Assembly (NCBI RefSeq): GCF_026151205.1
Contig: NC_087081.1
Location: 13,350,340 to 13,414,339, forward strand
From: Bolinopsis microptera
Taxonomy: Eukaryota > Ctenophora > Tentaculata > Lobata > Bolinopsidae
Reading direction: 5' to 3'
DNA length: 64,000 bases
The notes under the pieces are model-generated. The model was not told where the DNA came from. It was given only the letters and a program-made list of their open reading frames with translations, and did no database searches. Numbering within the stretch: the stretch's first letter is position 1; each line of letters begins with the position of its first letter. Position numbers and translations under genes: made by a program. Positions 34,179 through 45,409 of the stretch are shown here, one piece after another.

Positions 34179-35168
34179 TTATGAATAACTGTTCGATCTT
34201 CGCACGAAAACGTTGGAAGAAATGTGCTCTGATTTCTTAATTTTCTTGCCCTTTTTTAGCGATTTTGAATAAATCAGGGCCATCGGCAAAATAGCGGTAT
34301 ACAAATGAGCAAAAAAGGCCATTGCAGCATCAGCATACAAAAACGATTTTGGAGTCATCGTTTTAACATCAATTTCCTTAAGCAATATCATACAATACAC
34401 AACAAATGAAGGAAGGAAGCATAAAAGATAAGACATTGCGGTCGAGATAGTTATCTTAAACACAATTTTCTTCAGCTCACGCATACTTTTCCGAGAAGAA
34501 TACTTGTTAAAACTCTTGTGCAAAACACAGTAGGTGAAAACTACTACCAAATCAAATCCAAATAGTCCAACAACAAATCCTGCACAAAATCTAATAATCC
34601 CCACCTTGTTCAAGGAAGGCTGACATCCAACTCTTCCAGCTTCATTGACGTAATACACAAATTCAAGATCAGCTGGCAGGGCCGCAGCTAAGGAAAGCAG
34701 AACTGAGAAAACAAGACAGAAGAAAATACATCTTTTAATGGTTTGAATGGACATTAAACACCGATAACGCAGCGGGTCCGACACAGCAACAGCTCGACAA
34801 ATACAGATTAGTGCAACAAAAGTTGAAATGTAACAAAAACAAGAAAGTTGAGAAATCCCCCAAACAGAGCAAGAAGGAACAGTAATGAGATAACCAAGTG
34901 CTTTTATCAGTGTGCTGATACCATATAGAAGGTCACCAGCCACTGTAAAAGCAAATACAAGAAACATTGGCTGACTGATCGAATAAATCTCATAGAGTGT
35001 CTTCAGGACGTGGGCATTGTGGAAGGAACCTGCGAAGAACAGGGTGAAGAATATTAGAGATAAGGAGATGTTTCCTTGAAAATCGGTCACTTCGGCTCCA
35101 AGCCTCTGTGTTGAGGCATTGGTTGAACTTTGAGACAACCTGAAGATGATTTCAAACTGATACATCAT
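34179..35168 (-). CDS. Class A-like seven-transmembrane receptor (GPCR), orphan
   Basis: A single-exon ORF of 329 residues from the first ATG (two ATGs in tandem). Seven hydrophobic segments lie at about 33-57, 66-88, 101-125, 146-164, 189-212, 238-262 and 277-300. Rhodopsin-family signs are the TM2 aspartate (VAGDLLY), a cysteine before TM3 (C100) with a partner in loop 2 (C182), a TM6 proline (CFLPSF) and a basic C-terminus. The DRY box is ICRAVAV, keeping only the arginine. The TM7 NPxxY is LPMALIY, lacking the asparagine. An extracellular NAS site is near residue 17. Such divergence is common in lineage-specific receptor expansions. The ligand is unknown, and a non-functional copy cannot be excluded although the frame is intact. 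Confidence 0.75.
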   Translation of the reverse strand: MMYQFEIIFRLSQSSTNASTQRLGAEVTDFQGNISLSLIFFTLFFAGSFHNAHVLKTLYEIYSISQPMFLVFAFTVAGDLLYGISTLIKALGYLITVPSCSVWGISQLSCFCYISTFVALICICRAVAVSDPLRYRCLMSIQTIKRCIFFCLVFSVLLSLAAALPADLEFVYYVNEAGRVGCQPSLNKVGIIRFCAGFVVGLFGFDLVVVFTYCVLHKSFNKYSSRKSMRELKKIVFKITISTAMSYLLCFLPSFVVYCMILLKEIDVKTMTPKSFLYADAAMAFFAHLYTAILPMALIYSKSLKKGKKIKKSEHISSNVFVRRSNSYS

Positions 35169-35199
35169 GTTATATATATAATATGATTGCAATTTTTCA

Positions 35200-35930
35200 T
35201 TAATTATTGAGAATGAGGTCGATATTCGATATTATCTTCATTTTTATTGAATAAAAATAAAGGCTTCTTTTTGCCAAAAATGGTAGTATAATCAAAAAAT
35301 TTTTAAAGTATGAACAGTGAAATGAAAGTCAAATTCTAACTTATTTTACTGGCAGAAAAATTTAAAAAACTGCTATACACAGTAACTTGAGTATCAAATG
35401 TACCGACTAATGTTGTTAATTTGCAGTAACTGAATTATTTAAGGGATGTGTTGAAACTGGTGAATTACCAACTTACCAACTTGTCGATAAAGGCGCATTA
35501 AGGGGTAGAAATAGTCGTTCACTTTCATCATCATCTTCAACCGATAGGAGAGATCTCATCCACAACAGGGTACAGGACACCCTGTATTTAGATCATATAC
35601 CGAATACCCATATTCCTAAATGACGTTCAACTGTAATTGTTAAAAAACACACTACAAAACATCGAATTTATAACAATGAAACTTTCAAAATTCACAGCGA
35701 TCAGTTAGTAACAATTATTATAAGAACTACAAAGTAAAAGTGACAGAAAAGAATTCTTGAGTGTCATCAATGAACATTTTTAAGTTCAAAAGGATTGTAA
35801 CCATTTAATTCGGTTGAAGTCGATTTCTCAATGATTTTTACAAAAGACTTAATAACAATTTAAGGATAAGTATTACGTAACCTATGTCTCAGAATACTCT
35901 TATGTATACTTCAGATGAAGTTAGCAGGAT
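35200..35930. other. Intergenic, upstream of GPCR
   Basis: AT-rich. It includes the short palindromic string ggacaccctgt near 35577. Nothing else is supported. Confidence 0.4.
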
Positions 35931-35975
35931 ATCAGGGGTGGCTTGAGGGCCATAATAAAATTGGAAAAAATGTCT

Positions 35976-36975
35976 TTAAAAATTAAAGACATTTTTTTGT
36001 TTAACTTTTTCGCCGATGGTACTAGAGTCTCCAAACAGATTGGCTGTTTTGAAGACTGTCAGTTGTTACAAGAAGATATCTATAAGATTCTTGACTGGTC
36101 ACGTAGCAACAACATGAAGCTTCACGAGCAGAAGTTCGAGCTGTTAAATCACCTCCATAACAGTAAGAGCTCATTCCCCGAACTACCCTTCTTTGCCGAA
36201 ACACTGCGTTACATAGTATCCAGTCAGGACATACTTTATCCTGTCGAAAACGTCCGAGATCTTGGAGTTATGGTTTCAAGTGATCTTAGCTGGTCGACAC
36301 ACATCGGCAACATGGTACCCAAAGCAAGGAGCACACTATCTTGGGTATTCAGTGTGTTCAAAACTCGCGACAAGACCGTATTGATTACTCTCTACAAGTC
36401 ACTAGTAAGAAGCTTACTAGAGTATTGCTGCCCACTCTGGAGCCCTACCAAGGTGACTGAAATACAGCTGATAGAGGGGGTGCAAAGAACTTTCACCAGT
36501 CGTATTGGCGGTCTTCAACATCTCAACTATTGGGAAAGACTCGTACAGCTTAAATTGATGTCTCTACAGCGCAGACGGGAGAGGTATATCATCCTGATGA
36601 TGTGGAAGATTCTCCATAATGTGGTACCAAACTGCTGTGATATCAAATTCAAGGTGACCCCAAGACACGGGGATGTAGCTGTCATACCCTCATTGTCAAA
36701 GTCAAGTTCCTTACGCAACCAGTCACTGTACGACAGGTCTTTTGCAGTTCAAGGACCGAAGCTGTGGAACAAAGTGCCTCACACAGTAAAGGCTGATTCA
36801 TCCTTTGACATGTTTAAGTGTAGTTTGTCGAACTTTCTTGCTTTGATACCGGACAACCCTCCGGTCGTCGGCTACAGCTGCAGTTGGTCAAACTCACTGG
36901 TCGACTACTCGCCATCCAGGTGGTCAGATATCTGATGACCCTTCCGGGTCCACGGATGAACTCAACGAAGTAACG
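35976..36975 (+). mobile_element. Non-LTR retrotransposon 3' remnant (RT C-terminal half)
   Basis: The open frame ends at 36935. It begins in the RT catalytic region, where the usual FADD appears as FADG. The thumb and C-terminal signature of CR1/L2/jockey-like pol follows: LGVMVSSDLSWSTHI, KARSTLSWVF, LYKSLVRSLLEYCCPLWSP, LIEGVQRTFTSRIGG and YWERLVQLKLMSLQRRRERY. Beyond the stop there is a short microsatellite-like tail (gaagtaacgaagtaagtaac), typical of the 3' ends of this group. The 5' half, including the endonuclease, is missing. Confidence 0.85.
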
Positions 36976-37225
36976 AAGTAAGTAACTGAATTGTAGTGCA
37001 TAATGTACCAAACTTGTTCGAGTTGGACTGGAGCAGATGTATAAAATAAATAGATTTTAGTAATTATAACTCATGCTCAAAGAAAAAGATAAGAAAAATA
37101 AATATAAGGTGTGATGCTTTACTCAAATTGCTTTACTTTTGATGCTTTACTCAAATTGTGCGTGGTTAAAATACTAAAAGTTTTAGTTCACGGGATCCAT
37201 TAGCCCTTATTCGTGAACAATTATT

Positions 37226-37667
37226 TTGAATATTTCATTCAAATATATATCATCATCGGTGGCTGTCGAGTCTACCCCGTACGTAGGCATTGTCCAAGAT
37301 TTCAGGCATCAGGATACACTGAAGCAGTGCAGAGCTGATTTCGACCAGGTTCCTCAGGGATACCCCATCTCGGAGGTCGAGCCAATGCCCTGTGTTATTT
37401 ATTTCGGTATTTGTGTCTACTGATATAGCCTTCATACTTTCCCTACTAACAGTCACTGTAACCCTATCACTCGGAAGGCCCCACGGCTCCTGCATGGATG
37501 CACGGCTGGGAGCCCATCTAGGGATAAAAGTGACCGCAAGAAATCCATTACATCCGTCACAGATCCAAAGCTGGAGGAGAAAAAAGGCCGAAAGAAAAAA
37601 GGGAAAAAAGAAAGTAAAACAATTCTGTTTTAGTAAAACAAATTTTATTTTATACCCACAATCAATT
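37226..37667. other. Unclassified GC-richer segment next to the tandem array
   Basis: About 350 bp of higher-GC sequence with open frames on both strands (about 65-100 codons), such as a minus-strand frame containing LDLRDGVSLRNLVEISSALL. It may be a retroelement fragment, but I do not recognise a domain. Confidence 0.3.
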
Positions 37668-38315
37668 CATATTTTGGTTCAAATATTTATTTAAGTCAAA
37701 ATAACCATTTCACATAAGTGGTTTTATTATAATAAAATAAGTTGTGATAAATCAATAAATAATTTACACTCAAAAATGTACAAAATATACACTGATCGAA
37801 AAAGTTTGGTTTGCATTTACTAACTTCAGTGTACAGCATACATGAAAAGATAACTTACTGAATCTTATTAATTCAGATGTTGTTCAATGAGTTAGCCACA
37901 AAAATGTTCAAATTATGTAGGAGGGTAAAGGACACAATTTGCTAGTAATGCTTCTTTGTGCCTGTTGACTACAATGAACATTTTGCGGAGTTTCTTCAGA
38001 CGGCTTTTATTGGAGTGCGTGTTATTTACTAGGTTATGCACAAGCCAGGCCAACATTTTGTTTTTGTGTCAGTCGCGCTACCAGGTTGCAGAGTATGATA
38101 AACACTAAAAATTATACACTATAAAAATTTGCTAATACATAATATCAGAGTCCAATCTAGCTGCAAACGTCAGACACCAAAGTTCAGCCGCCAAATAGTG
38201 GTTGAGTTTGATCAAACTTCAGCCTCATCGCTGAGATTATCCATGCAATCGGGTTGCGAGATAAACGTGGAGGCAAGATTTAAGCTACCATTTCCGACAA
38301 TGCTGACTAGATTTA

Positions 38316-40137
38316 AGTGGTCCGGGACCTAGTCATAGGATTTTAGGTCACCATCTTAGATTCCTTTTAGTCCAGGTTAACCTGTTAGAAAAAATAGATG
38401 CCGATGCAATGCAAAAAACCATAATTAATTTCACAAAAAGCTCTTTTTTTGCCAGCGCGTCAAAATCGCGCGTTTTAGAAACCTGGTCAAAACTCTAATA
38501 AATTGCCCAAAATAGGTAAAAGTGAGCTCTAAACTGTTTAATTGTGTTATCTCAGTTCTCTATAGGCTATATTAGACTCAATTCTATGCAGCAATCCTAA
38601 TACACTGCAAAAAAAATTATTGTGCCATCTTGTAAGGTTGATTTTTGACCAAGTGCAAATTTTTATCGAATTTTTGGGCAAAATTGTTGGAAATTCGAGA
38701 AAAAATAGTTTGGATGCCATCATATGCCACAATATTCCTATAGCTTATCTGAAAGAGGAGACAAATCTCTAATGGATTCCAAAAGGAATAGGGTGCCAAA
38801 TGGTGCCGACAGAAGTTACGATTTTATAAAAAACCTTGACTTCAATAAAAATGTGTGAAAAATAAAAAATATTTTTTCTGGGTTTTGCCTTTTTTGGAAG
38901 GAAGGCATCGTTTTAGAGTTTCAGAGTGTGTTTTAAAGTTATCTTTGGGTGTGGTTATGCCTAAGAAGAACTCTTTTGGACCTATTTTCAACAACTGCCT
39001 GAAAGTGTTGGTAATTTTATCGAAATTAGGGTTCCGCCAGGGCAAAATGTGTCACTTTTAGACCTTAAATCGCAAAAAATAATGATTTTTAAATGGATAA
39101 GGACATCAAGATTGATTAGAAAGTGTTTTATAGTCATTGTTAGGTCTGGGAACACTTATTTGAGTAATTTAAAGGCTTATTTTCAGAAAATATCAGCAAT
39201 TTTTGGCTAAAATTACCTTATTTTCTTCTCACGTAACTAAATTTTGCTCAAAAGAGCAGTGTTTTTGCCTTTAAAAATTTTAATTTGTATCAAAAACCAT
39301 GTATAGAGGCATCAAATTAAAGCTCTTGATGACCTCTTCACATTAAAAACACAAAGAAGTAGTCAATATGTTCATTATATGCAAGCCTCTTGATTTATAA
39401 TCACCGAGTCTAGTAATTGTTTAAGAGAGTTCTCTGGCAGTTACGAAACTCGAGAGACTGTGGGATACTGAAGGGAAAGGAAGCAGTTCTAACGAGCTCT
39501 TCTCAAACACAAGGATATATTCTTGTGAACTCGGCTAGTATATATGAAACATTTGTCATGGAGTTGTAGAGGGAGTTATGTGCCTCGCCGGGCTAAAGTA
39601 GTGGATGACCTTGCTGTACGGCAAGTTAAACAAGGATCTGAAACTACTAGGTTCCGTACAGACTCAACTTTGCACCCGTGTCAATATGTTCATTATATGC
39701 AAGCCTCTTGACTTATAAGTGATAAAATGGTCTAAAAATGGATTCAAAAAGTTCTAAATTTCACCCAATTTCTGTCTAATCATGAACCTTTGAGAGCTCA
39801 TAAAAAAATCATGTCACAATATTACACTGTACATTTTTCCAGGATTACTCTAAATGTCCTATACTTACAGATAGATCAACTTATAGATGCTTACCAAAGT
39901 TAATTTGCAACTTATTTTTGTAGTTTGTCCTAAATAATGGCAAAAAATGGCCAAAAAATGCAATTTTTGACAAAAAATCAAGTAAAATTAATATTTGAGG
40001 TCAAATATCCATTTAATCACTCTGAAAACCTTTTTAAACGTTATTTTGGGGCAAGATACCCCTGAAAAACATGTTTTGTGGTATATCATACCCCTTAGTC
40101 ATGCCTATGTCTACCTCGCATGGGCGCCCGGACCACT
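38316..40137. mobile_element. Transposon T, copy 1
   Basis: The ends AGTGGTCCGGG and CCCGGACCACT are inverted repeats. The element is 1822 bp, AT-rich and has no transposase. It contains a 357-bp insert (39362-39718). A non-autonomous DNA transposon; superfamily unassigned. Confidence 0.75.
39362..39718. mobile_element. 357-bp insert with 39-bp direct terminal repeats
   Basis: The repeat gtcaatatgttcattatatg, continuing caagcctcttg, lies at 39362-39400 and 39680-39718 with one mismatch. The core of about 279 bp is present in T copies 1 and 2 but absent from copy 3. No ORF, tRNA boxes or hammerhead core were seen. Confidence 0.6.
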
Positions 40138-40808
40138 GTCGGACCACCAAAATATGCATGCATATTTTGGTTCAAATATTTATTTAAGTCAAAATAACCA
40201 TTTCACACAAGTGGTTTTATTATAATAAAATAAGTTGTGATAAATCAATAAATAATTTACACTCAAAAATGTACAAAATATACACTGATCGAAAAAGTTT
40301 GGTTTGCATTTACTAACTTCAGTGTACAGCATACATGAAAAGATAACTTACTGAATCTTATTAATTCAGATGTTGTTCAATGAGTTAGCCACAAAAATGT
40401 TCAAATTATGTAGGAGGGTAAAGGACACAATTTGCTAGTAATGCTTCTTTGTGCCTGTTGACTACAATGAACATTTTGCGGAGTTTCTTCAGACGGCTTT
40501 TATTGGAGTGCGTGTTATTTACTAGGTTATGCACAAGCCAGGCCAACATTTTGTTTTTGTGTCAGTCGCGCTACCAGGTTGCAGAGTATGATAAACACTA
40601 AAAATTATACACTATAAAAATTTGCTAATACATAATATCAGAGTCCAATCTAGCTGCAAACGTCAGACACCAAAGTTCAGCCGCCAAATAGTGGTTGAGT
40701 TTGATCAAACTTCAGCCTCATCGCTGAGATTATCCATGCAATCGGGTTGCGAGATGAACGTGGAGGCAAGATTTAAGCTACCATTTCCGACAATGCTGAC
40801 TAGATTTA

Positions 40809-42629
40809 AGTGGTCCGGGACCTAGTCATAGGATTTTAGGTCACCATCTTAGATTCCTTTTAGTCCAGGTTAACCTGTTAGAAAAAATAGATGCCGATGC
40901 AATGCAAAAAACCATAATTAATTTCACAAAAAGCTCTTTTTTGCCAGCGCGTCAAAATCGCGCGTTTTAGAAACCTGGTCAAAACTCTAATAAATTGCCC
41001 AAAATAGGTAAAAGTGAGCTCTAAACTGTTTAATTGTGTTATCTCAGTTCTCTATAGGCTATATTAGACTCAATTCTATGCAGCAATCCTAATACACTGC
41101 AAAAAAAATTATTGTGCCATCTTGTAAGGTTGATTTTTGACCAAGTGCAAATTTTTATCGAATTTTTGGGCAAAATTGTTGGAAATTCGAGAAAAAATAG
41201 TTTGGATGCCATCATATGCCACAATATTCCTATAGCTTATCTGAAAGAGGAGACAAATCTCTAATGGATTCCAAAAGGAATAGGGTGCCAAATGCTGCCG
41301 ACAGAAGTTACGATTTTATAAAAAACCTTGACTTCAATAAAAATGTGTGAAAAATAAAAAATATTTTTTCTGGGTTTTGCCTTTTTTGGAAGGAAGGCAT
41401 CGTTTTAGAGTTTCAGAGTGTGTTTTAAAGTTATCTTTGGGTATGGTTATGCCTAAGAAGAACTCTTTTGGACCTATTTTCAACAACTGCCTGAAAGTGT
41501 TGGTAATTTTATCGAAATTAGGGTTCCGCCAGGGCAAAATGTGTCACTTTTAGACCTTAAATCGCAAAAAATAATGATTTTTAAATGGATAAGGACATCA
41601 AGATTGATTAGAAAGTGTTTTATAGTCATTGTTAGGTCTGGGAACACTTATTTGAGTAATTTAAAGGCTTATTTTCAGAAAATATCAGCAATTTTTGGCT
41701 AAAATTACCTTATTTTCTTCTCACGTAACTAAATTTTGCTCAAAAGAGCAGTGTTTTTGCCTTTAAAAATTTTAATTTGTATCAAAAACCATGTATAGAG
41801 GCATCAAATTAAAGCTCTTGATGACCTCTTCACATTAAAAACACAAAGAAGTAGTCAATATGTTCATTATATGCAAGCCTCTTGATTTATAATCACCGAG
41901 TCTAGTAATTGTTTAAGAGAGTTCTCTGGCAGTTACGAAACTCGAGAGACTGTGGGATACTGAAGGGAAAGGAAGCAGTTCTAACGAGCTCTTCTCAAAC
42001 ACAAGGATATATTCTTGTGAACTCGGCTAGTATATATGAAACATTTGTCATGGAGTTGTAGAGGGAGTTATGTGCCTCGCCGGGCTAAAGTAGTGGATGA
42101 CCTTGCTGTACGGCAAGTTAAACAAGGATCTGAAACTACTAGGTTCCGTACAGACTCAACTCTGCACCCGTGTCAATATGTTCATTATATGCAAGCCTCT
42201 TGATTTATAAGTGATAAAATGGTCTAAAAATGGATTCAAAAAGTTCTAAATTTCACCCAAATTCTGTCTAATCATGAACCTTTGAGAGCTCATAAAAAAA
42301 TCATGTCACAATATTACACTGTACATTTTTCCAGGATTACTCTAAATGTCCTATACTTACAGATAGATCAACTTATAGATGCTTACCAAAGTTAATTTGC
42401 AACTTATTTTTGTAGTTTGTCCTAAATAATGGCAAAAAATGGCCAAAAAATGCAATTTTTGACAAAAAATCAAGTAAAATTAATATTTGAGGTCAAATAT
42501 CCATTTAATCACTCTGAAAACCTTTTTAAACGTTATTTTGGGGCAAGATACCCCTGAAAAACATGTTTTGTGGTATATCATACCCCTTAGTCATGCCTAT
42601 GTCTACCTCGCATGGGCGCCCGGACCACT
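40809..42629. mobile_element. Transposon T, copy 2
   Basis: Same ends and length as copy 1, including the 357-bp internal insert at 41854-42210. Confidence 0.75.
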
Positions 42630-44702
42630 GTATGCATATTTTGGTTCAAATATTTATTTAAGTCAAAATAACCATTTCACATAAGTGGTTTTATTATAAT
42701 AAAATAAGTTGTGATAAATCAATAAATAATTTACACTCAAAAATGTACAAAATATACACTGATCGAAAAAGTTTGGTTTGCATTTACTAACTTCAGTGTA
42801 CAGCATACATGAAAAGATAACTTACTGAATCTTATTAATTCAGATGTTGTTCAATGAGTTAGCCACAAAAATGTTCAAATTATGTAGGAGGGTAAAGGAC
42901 ACAATTTGCTAGTAATGCTTCTTTGTGCCTGTTGACTACAATGAACATTTTGCGGAGTTTCTTCAGACGGCTTTTATTGGAGTGCGTGTTATTTACTAGG
43001 TTATGCACAAGCCAGGCCAACATTTTGTTTTTGTGTCAGTCGCGCTACCAGGTTGCAGAGTATGATAAACACTAAAAATTATACACTATAAAAATTTGCT
43101 AATACATAATATCAGAGTCCAATCTAGCTGCAAACGTCAGACACCAAAGTTCAGCCGCCAAATAGTGGTTGAGTTTGATCAAACTTCAGCCTCATCGCTG
43201 AGATTATCCATGCAATCGGGTTGCGAGATGAACGTGGAGGCAAGATTTAAGCTACCATTTCCGACAATGCTGACTAGATTTAAGTGGTCCGGGACCTAGT
43301 CATAGGATTTTAGGTCACCATCTTAGATTCCTTTTAGTCCAGGTTAACCTGTTAGAAAAAATAGATGCCGATGCAATGCAAAAAACCATAATTAATTTCA
43401 CAAAAAGCTCTTTTTTTGCCAGCGCGTCAAAATCGCGCGTTTTAGAAACCTGGTCAAAACTCTAATAAATTGCCCAAAATAGGTAAAAGTGAGCTCTAAA
43501 CTGTTTAATTGTGTTATCTCAGTTCTCTATAGGCTATATTAGACTCAATTCTATGCAGCAATCCTAATACACTGCAAAAAAAATTATTGTGCCATCTTGT
43601 AAGGTTGATTTTTGACCAAGTGCAAATTTTTATCGAATTTTTGGGCAAAATTGTTGGAAATTCGAGAAAAAATAGTTTGGATGCCATCATATGCCACAAT
43701 ATTCCTATAGCTTATCTGAAAGAGGAGACAAATCTCTAATGGATTCCAAAAGGAATAGGGTGCCAAATGCTGCCGACAGAAGTTACGATTTTATAAAAAA
43801 CCTTGACTTCAATAAAAATGTGTGAAAAATAAAAAATATTTTTTCTGGGTTTTGCCTTTTTTGGAAGGAAGGCATCGTTTTAGAGTTTCAGAGTGTGTTT
43901 TAAAGTTATCTTTGGGTATGGTTATGCCTAAGAAGAACTCTTTTGGACCTATTTTCAACAACTGCCTGAAAGTGTTGGTAATTTTATCGAAATTAGGGTT
44001 CCGCCAGGGCAAAATGTGTCACTTTTAGACCTTAAATCGCAAAAAATAATGATTTTTAAATGGATAAGGACATCAAGATTGATTAGAAAGTGTTTTATAG
44101 TCATTGTTAGGTCTGGGAACACTTATTTGAGTAATTTAAAGGCTTATTTTCAGAAAATATCAGCAATTTTTGGCTAAAATTACCTTATTTTCTTCTCACG
44201 TAACTAAATTTTGCTCAAAAGAGCAGTGTTTTTGCCTTTAAAAATTTTAATTTGTATCAAAAACCATGTATAGAGGCATCAAATTAAAGCTCTTGATGAC
44301 CTCTTCACATTAAAAACACAAAGAAGTAGTTTAGAATTGATATAAGTGATAAAATGGTCTAAAAATGGATTCAAAAAGTTCTAAATTTCACCCAATTTCT
44401 GTCTAATCATGAACCTTTGAGAGCTCATAAAAAAATCATGTCACAATATTACACTGTACATTTTTCCAGGATTACTCTAAATGTCCTATACTTACAGATA
44501 GATCAACTTATAGATGCTTACTAGGGTTTGCATTATCGGTCCACAATTTTTTATCGCCGATAACCGATAATAATTTTTCAATTATCGGCGATAACGATAA
44601 TTATCGGCAATAAAATTTGGTCAGAACAATTAGCTTATTTTCCATCGATTCAGTGGCTTAATTAATCATACGTTGATGATTTATAACTTCCGTGATTGAG
44701 GG

Positions 44703-44990
44703 CAGTGGCGTAACGAAGGGCCCTGCTGACCCTGCTGTGCAGGGGGGCGCCGTCTTAGGGGGGCGCCAAATCGTCGTTTGAATGTGGGACAATTTCGAAA
44801 ACTTAACTAAAGTACTAGCAAAACTGCGCGTTTTGCTCTAGATACACACTTTTTTAGAGATTTTATCTGCGTATCCTCTAAAATCACCTAATTTGTTCAA
44901 TTTTAGGGAGGGGCACCAAAAGGGGAGGGGGCGCCAACAGGGGGGCGCCTTTTTGGCAGGGGGGCGCCAACAGGCAACGTTACGCCACTG
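44703..44990. mobile_element. 288-bp hAT-like MITE nested in the BED element
   Basis: The tips CAGTGGCGTAACG and CGTTACGCCACTG are perfect inverted repeats. The 8-bp duplication ATTGAGGG lies at 44695-44702 and 44991-44998. The interior has several ggggggcgcc blocks. CAGTGGCG tips with 8-bp duplications are typical of hAT elements. Confidence 0.9.
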
Positions 44991-45115
44991 ATTGAGGGTC
45001 ATGAATTCCCGAGATATCGTACACAAATTGTAAACGCGTAATTTCAAAATAGTCAATTAATTGAAAGTGAAGATCCGATATACTTTACAGTGAACAGTCA
45101 GTGACAATAACAATC

Positions 45116-45409
45116 TTACACAAAGTGGAACTCCACAGCCGCTAAACGGCTATACATTTCGGCTTGAGTTTTCTTTTCGATGTAAGATACTATTAGGGAC
45201 TGATTTTTTGGTCGCTTGACTTTGGGGGATGCCGAAGATTTATCATTACTAGCAGCTGCATTTTCTATACCGTGTTTAACTCTCAAGTGGTACCAAAGAT
45301 TAGTGTAAGACCTTTTCGCTGTTGTGCTGAGAAAAGACTTGTCACATTGCATGCAGGCCACGTTGTTCCCCTCTTTTGTGAAATGTTTCCAGATCTCGTT
45401 GGTTGACAT
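45116..45409 (-). CDS. BED zinc-finger N-terminal fragment of a hAT transposase
   Basis: 97 residues from ATG at 45409. The BED pattern is EIWKHF, then CMQC (C19, C22), a tryptophan-containing LWYHL and H41/H46. A basic linker (KVKRPKNQ) follows, then the start of the transposase proper (QAEMYSRLAAVEF), after which the frame stops. In full-length proteins the BED finger binds the element's subterminal repeats, here plausibly the attatcggcgataa arrays on each side. It cannot transpose by itself, but the fragment could still encode a DNA-binding protein. Confidence 0.8.
   Translation of the reverse strand: MSTNEIWKHFTKEGNNVACMQCDKSFLSTTAKRSYTNLWYHLRVKHGIENAAASNDKSSASPKVKRPKNQSLIVSYIEKKTQAEMYSRLAAVEFHFV

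Noticed and set aside
39362-39718. Hammerhead ribozyme (retrozyme) in the insert with direct repeats
   Set aside because: I looked for the ctgatga and cgaaac cores on both strands in a workable arrangement and did not find one.
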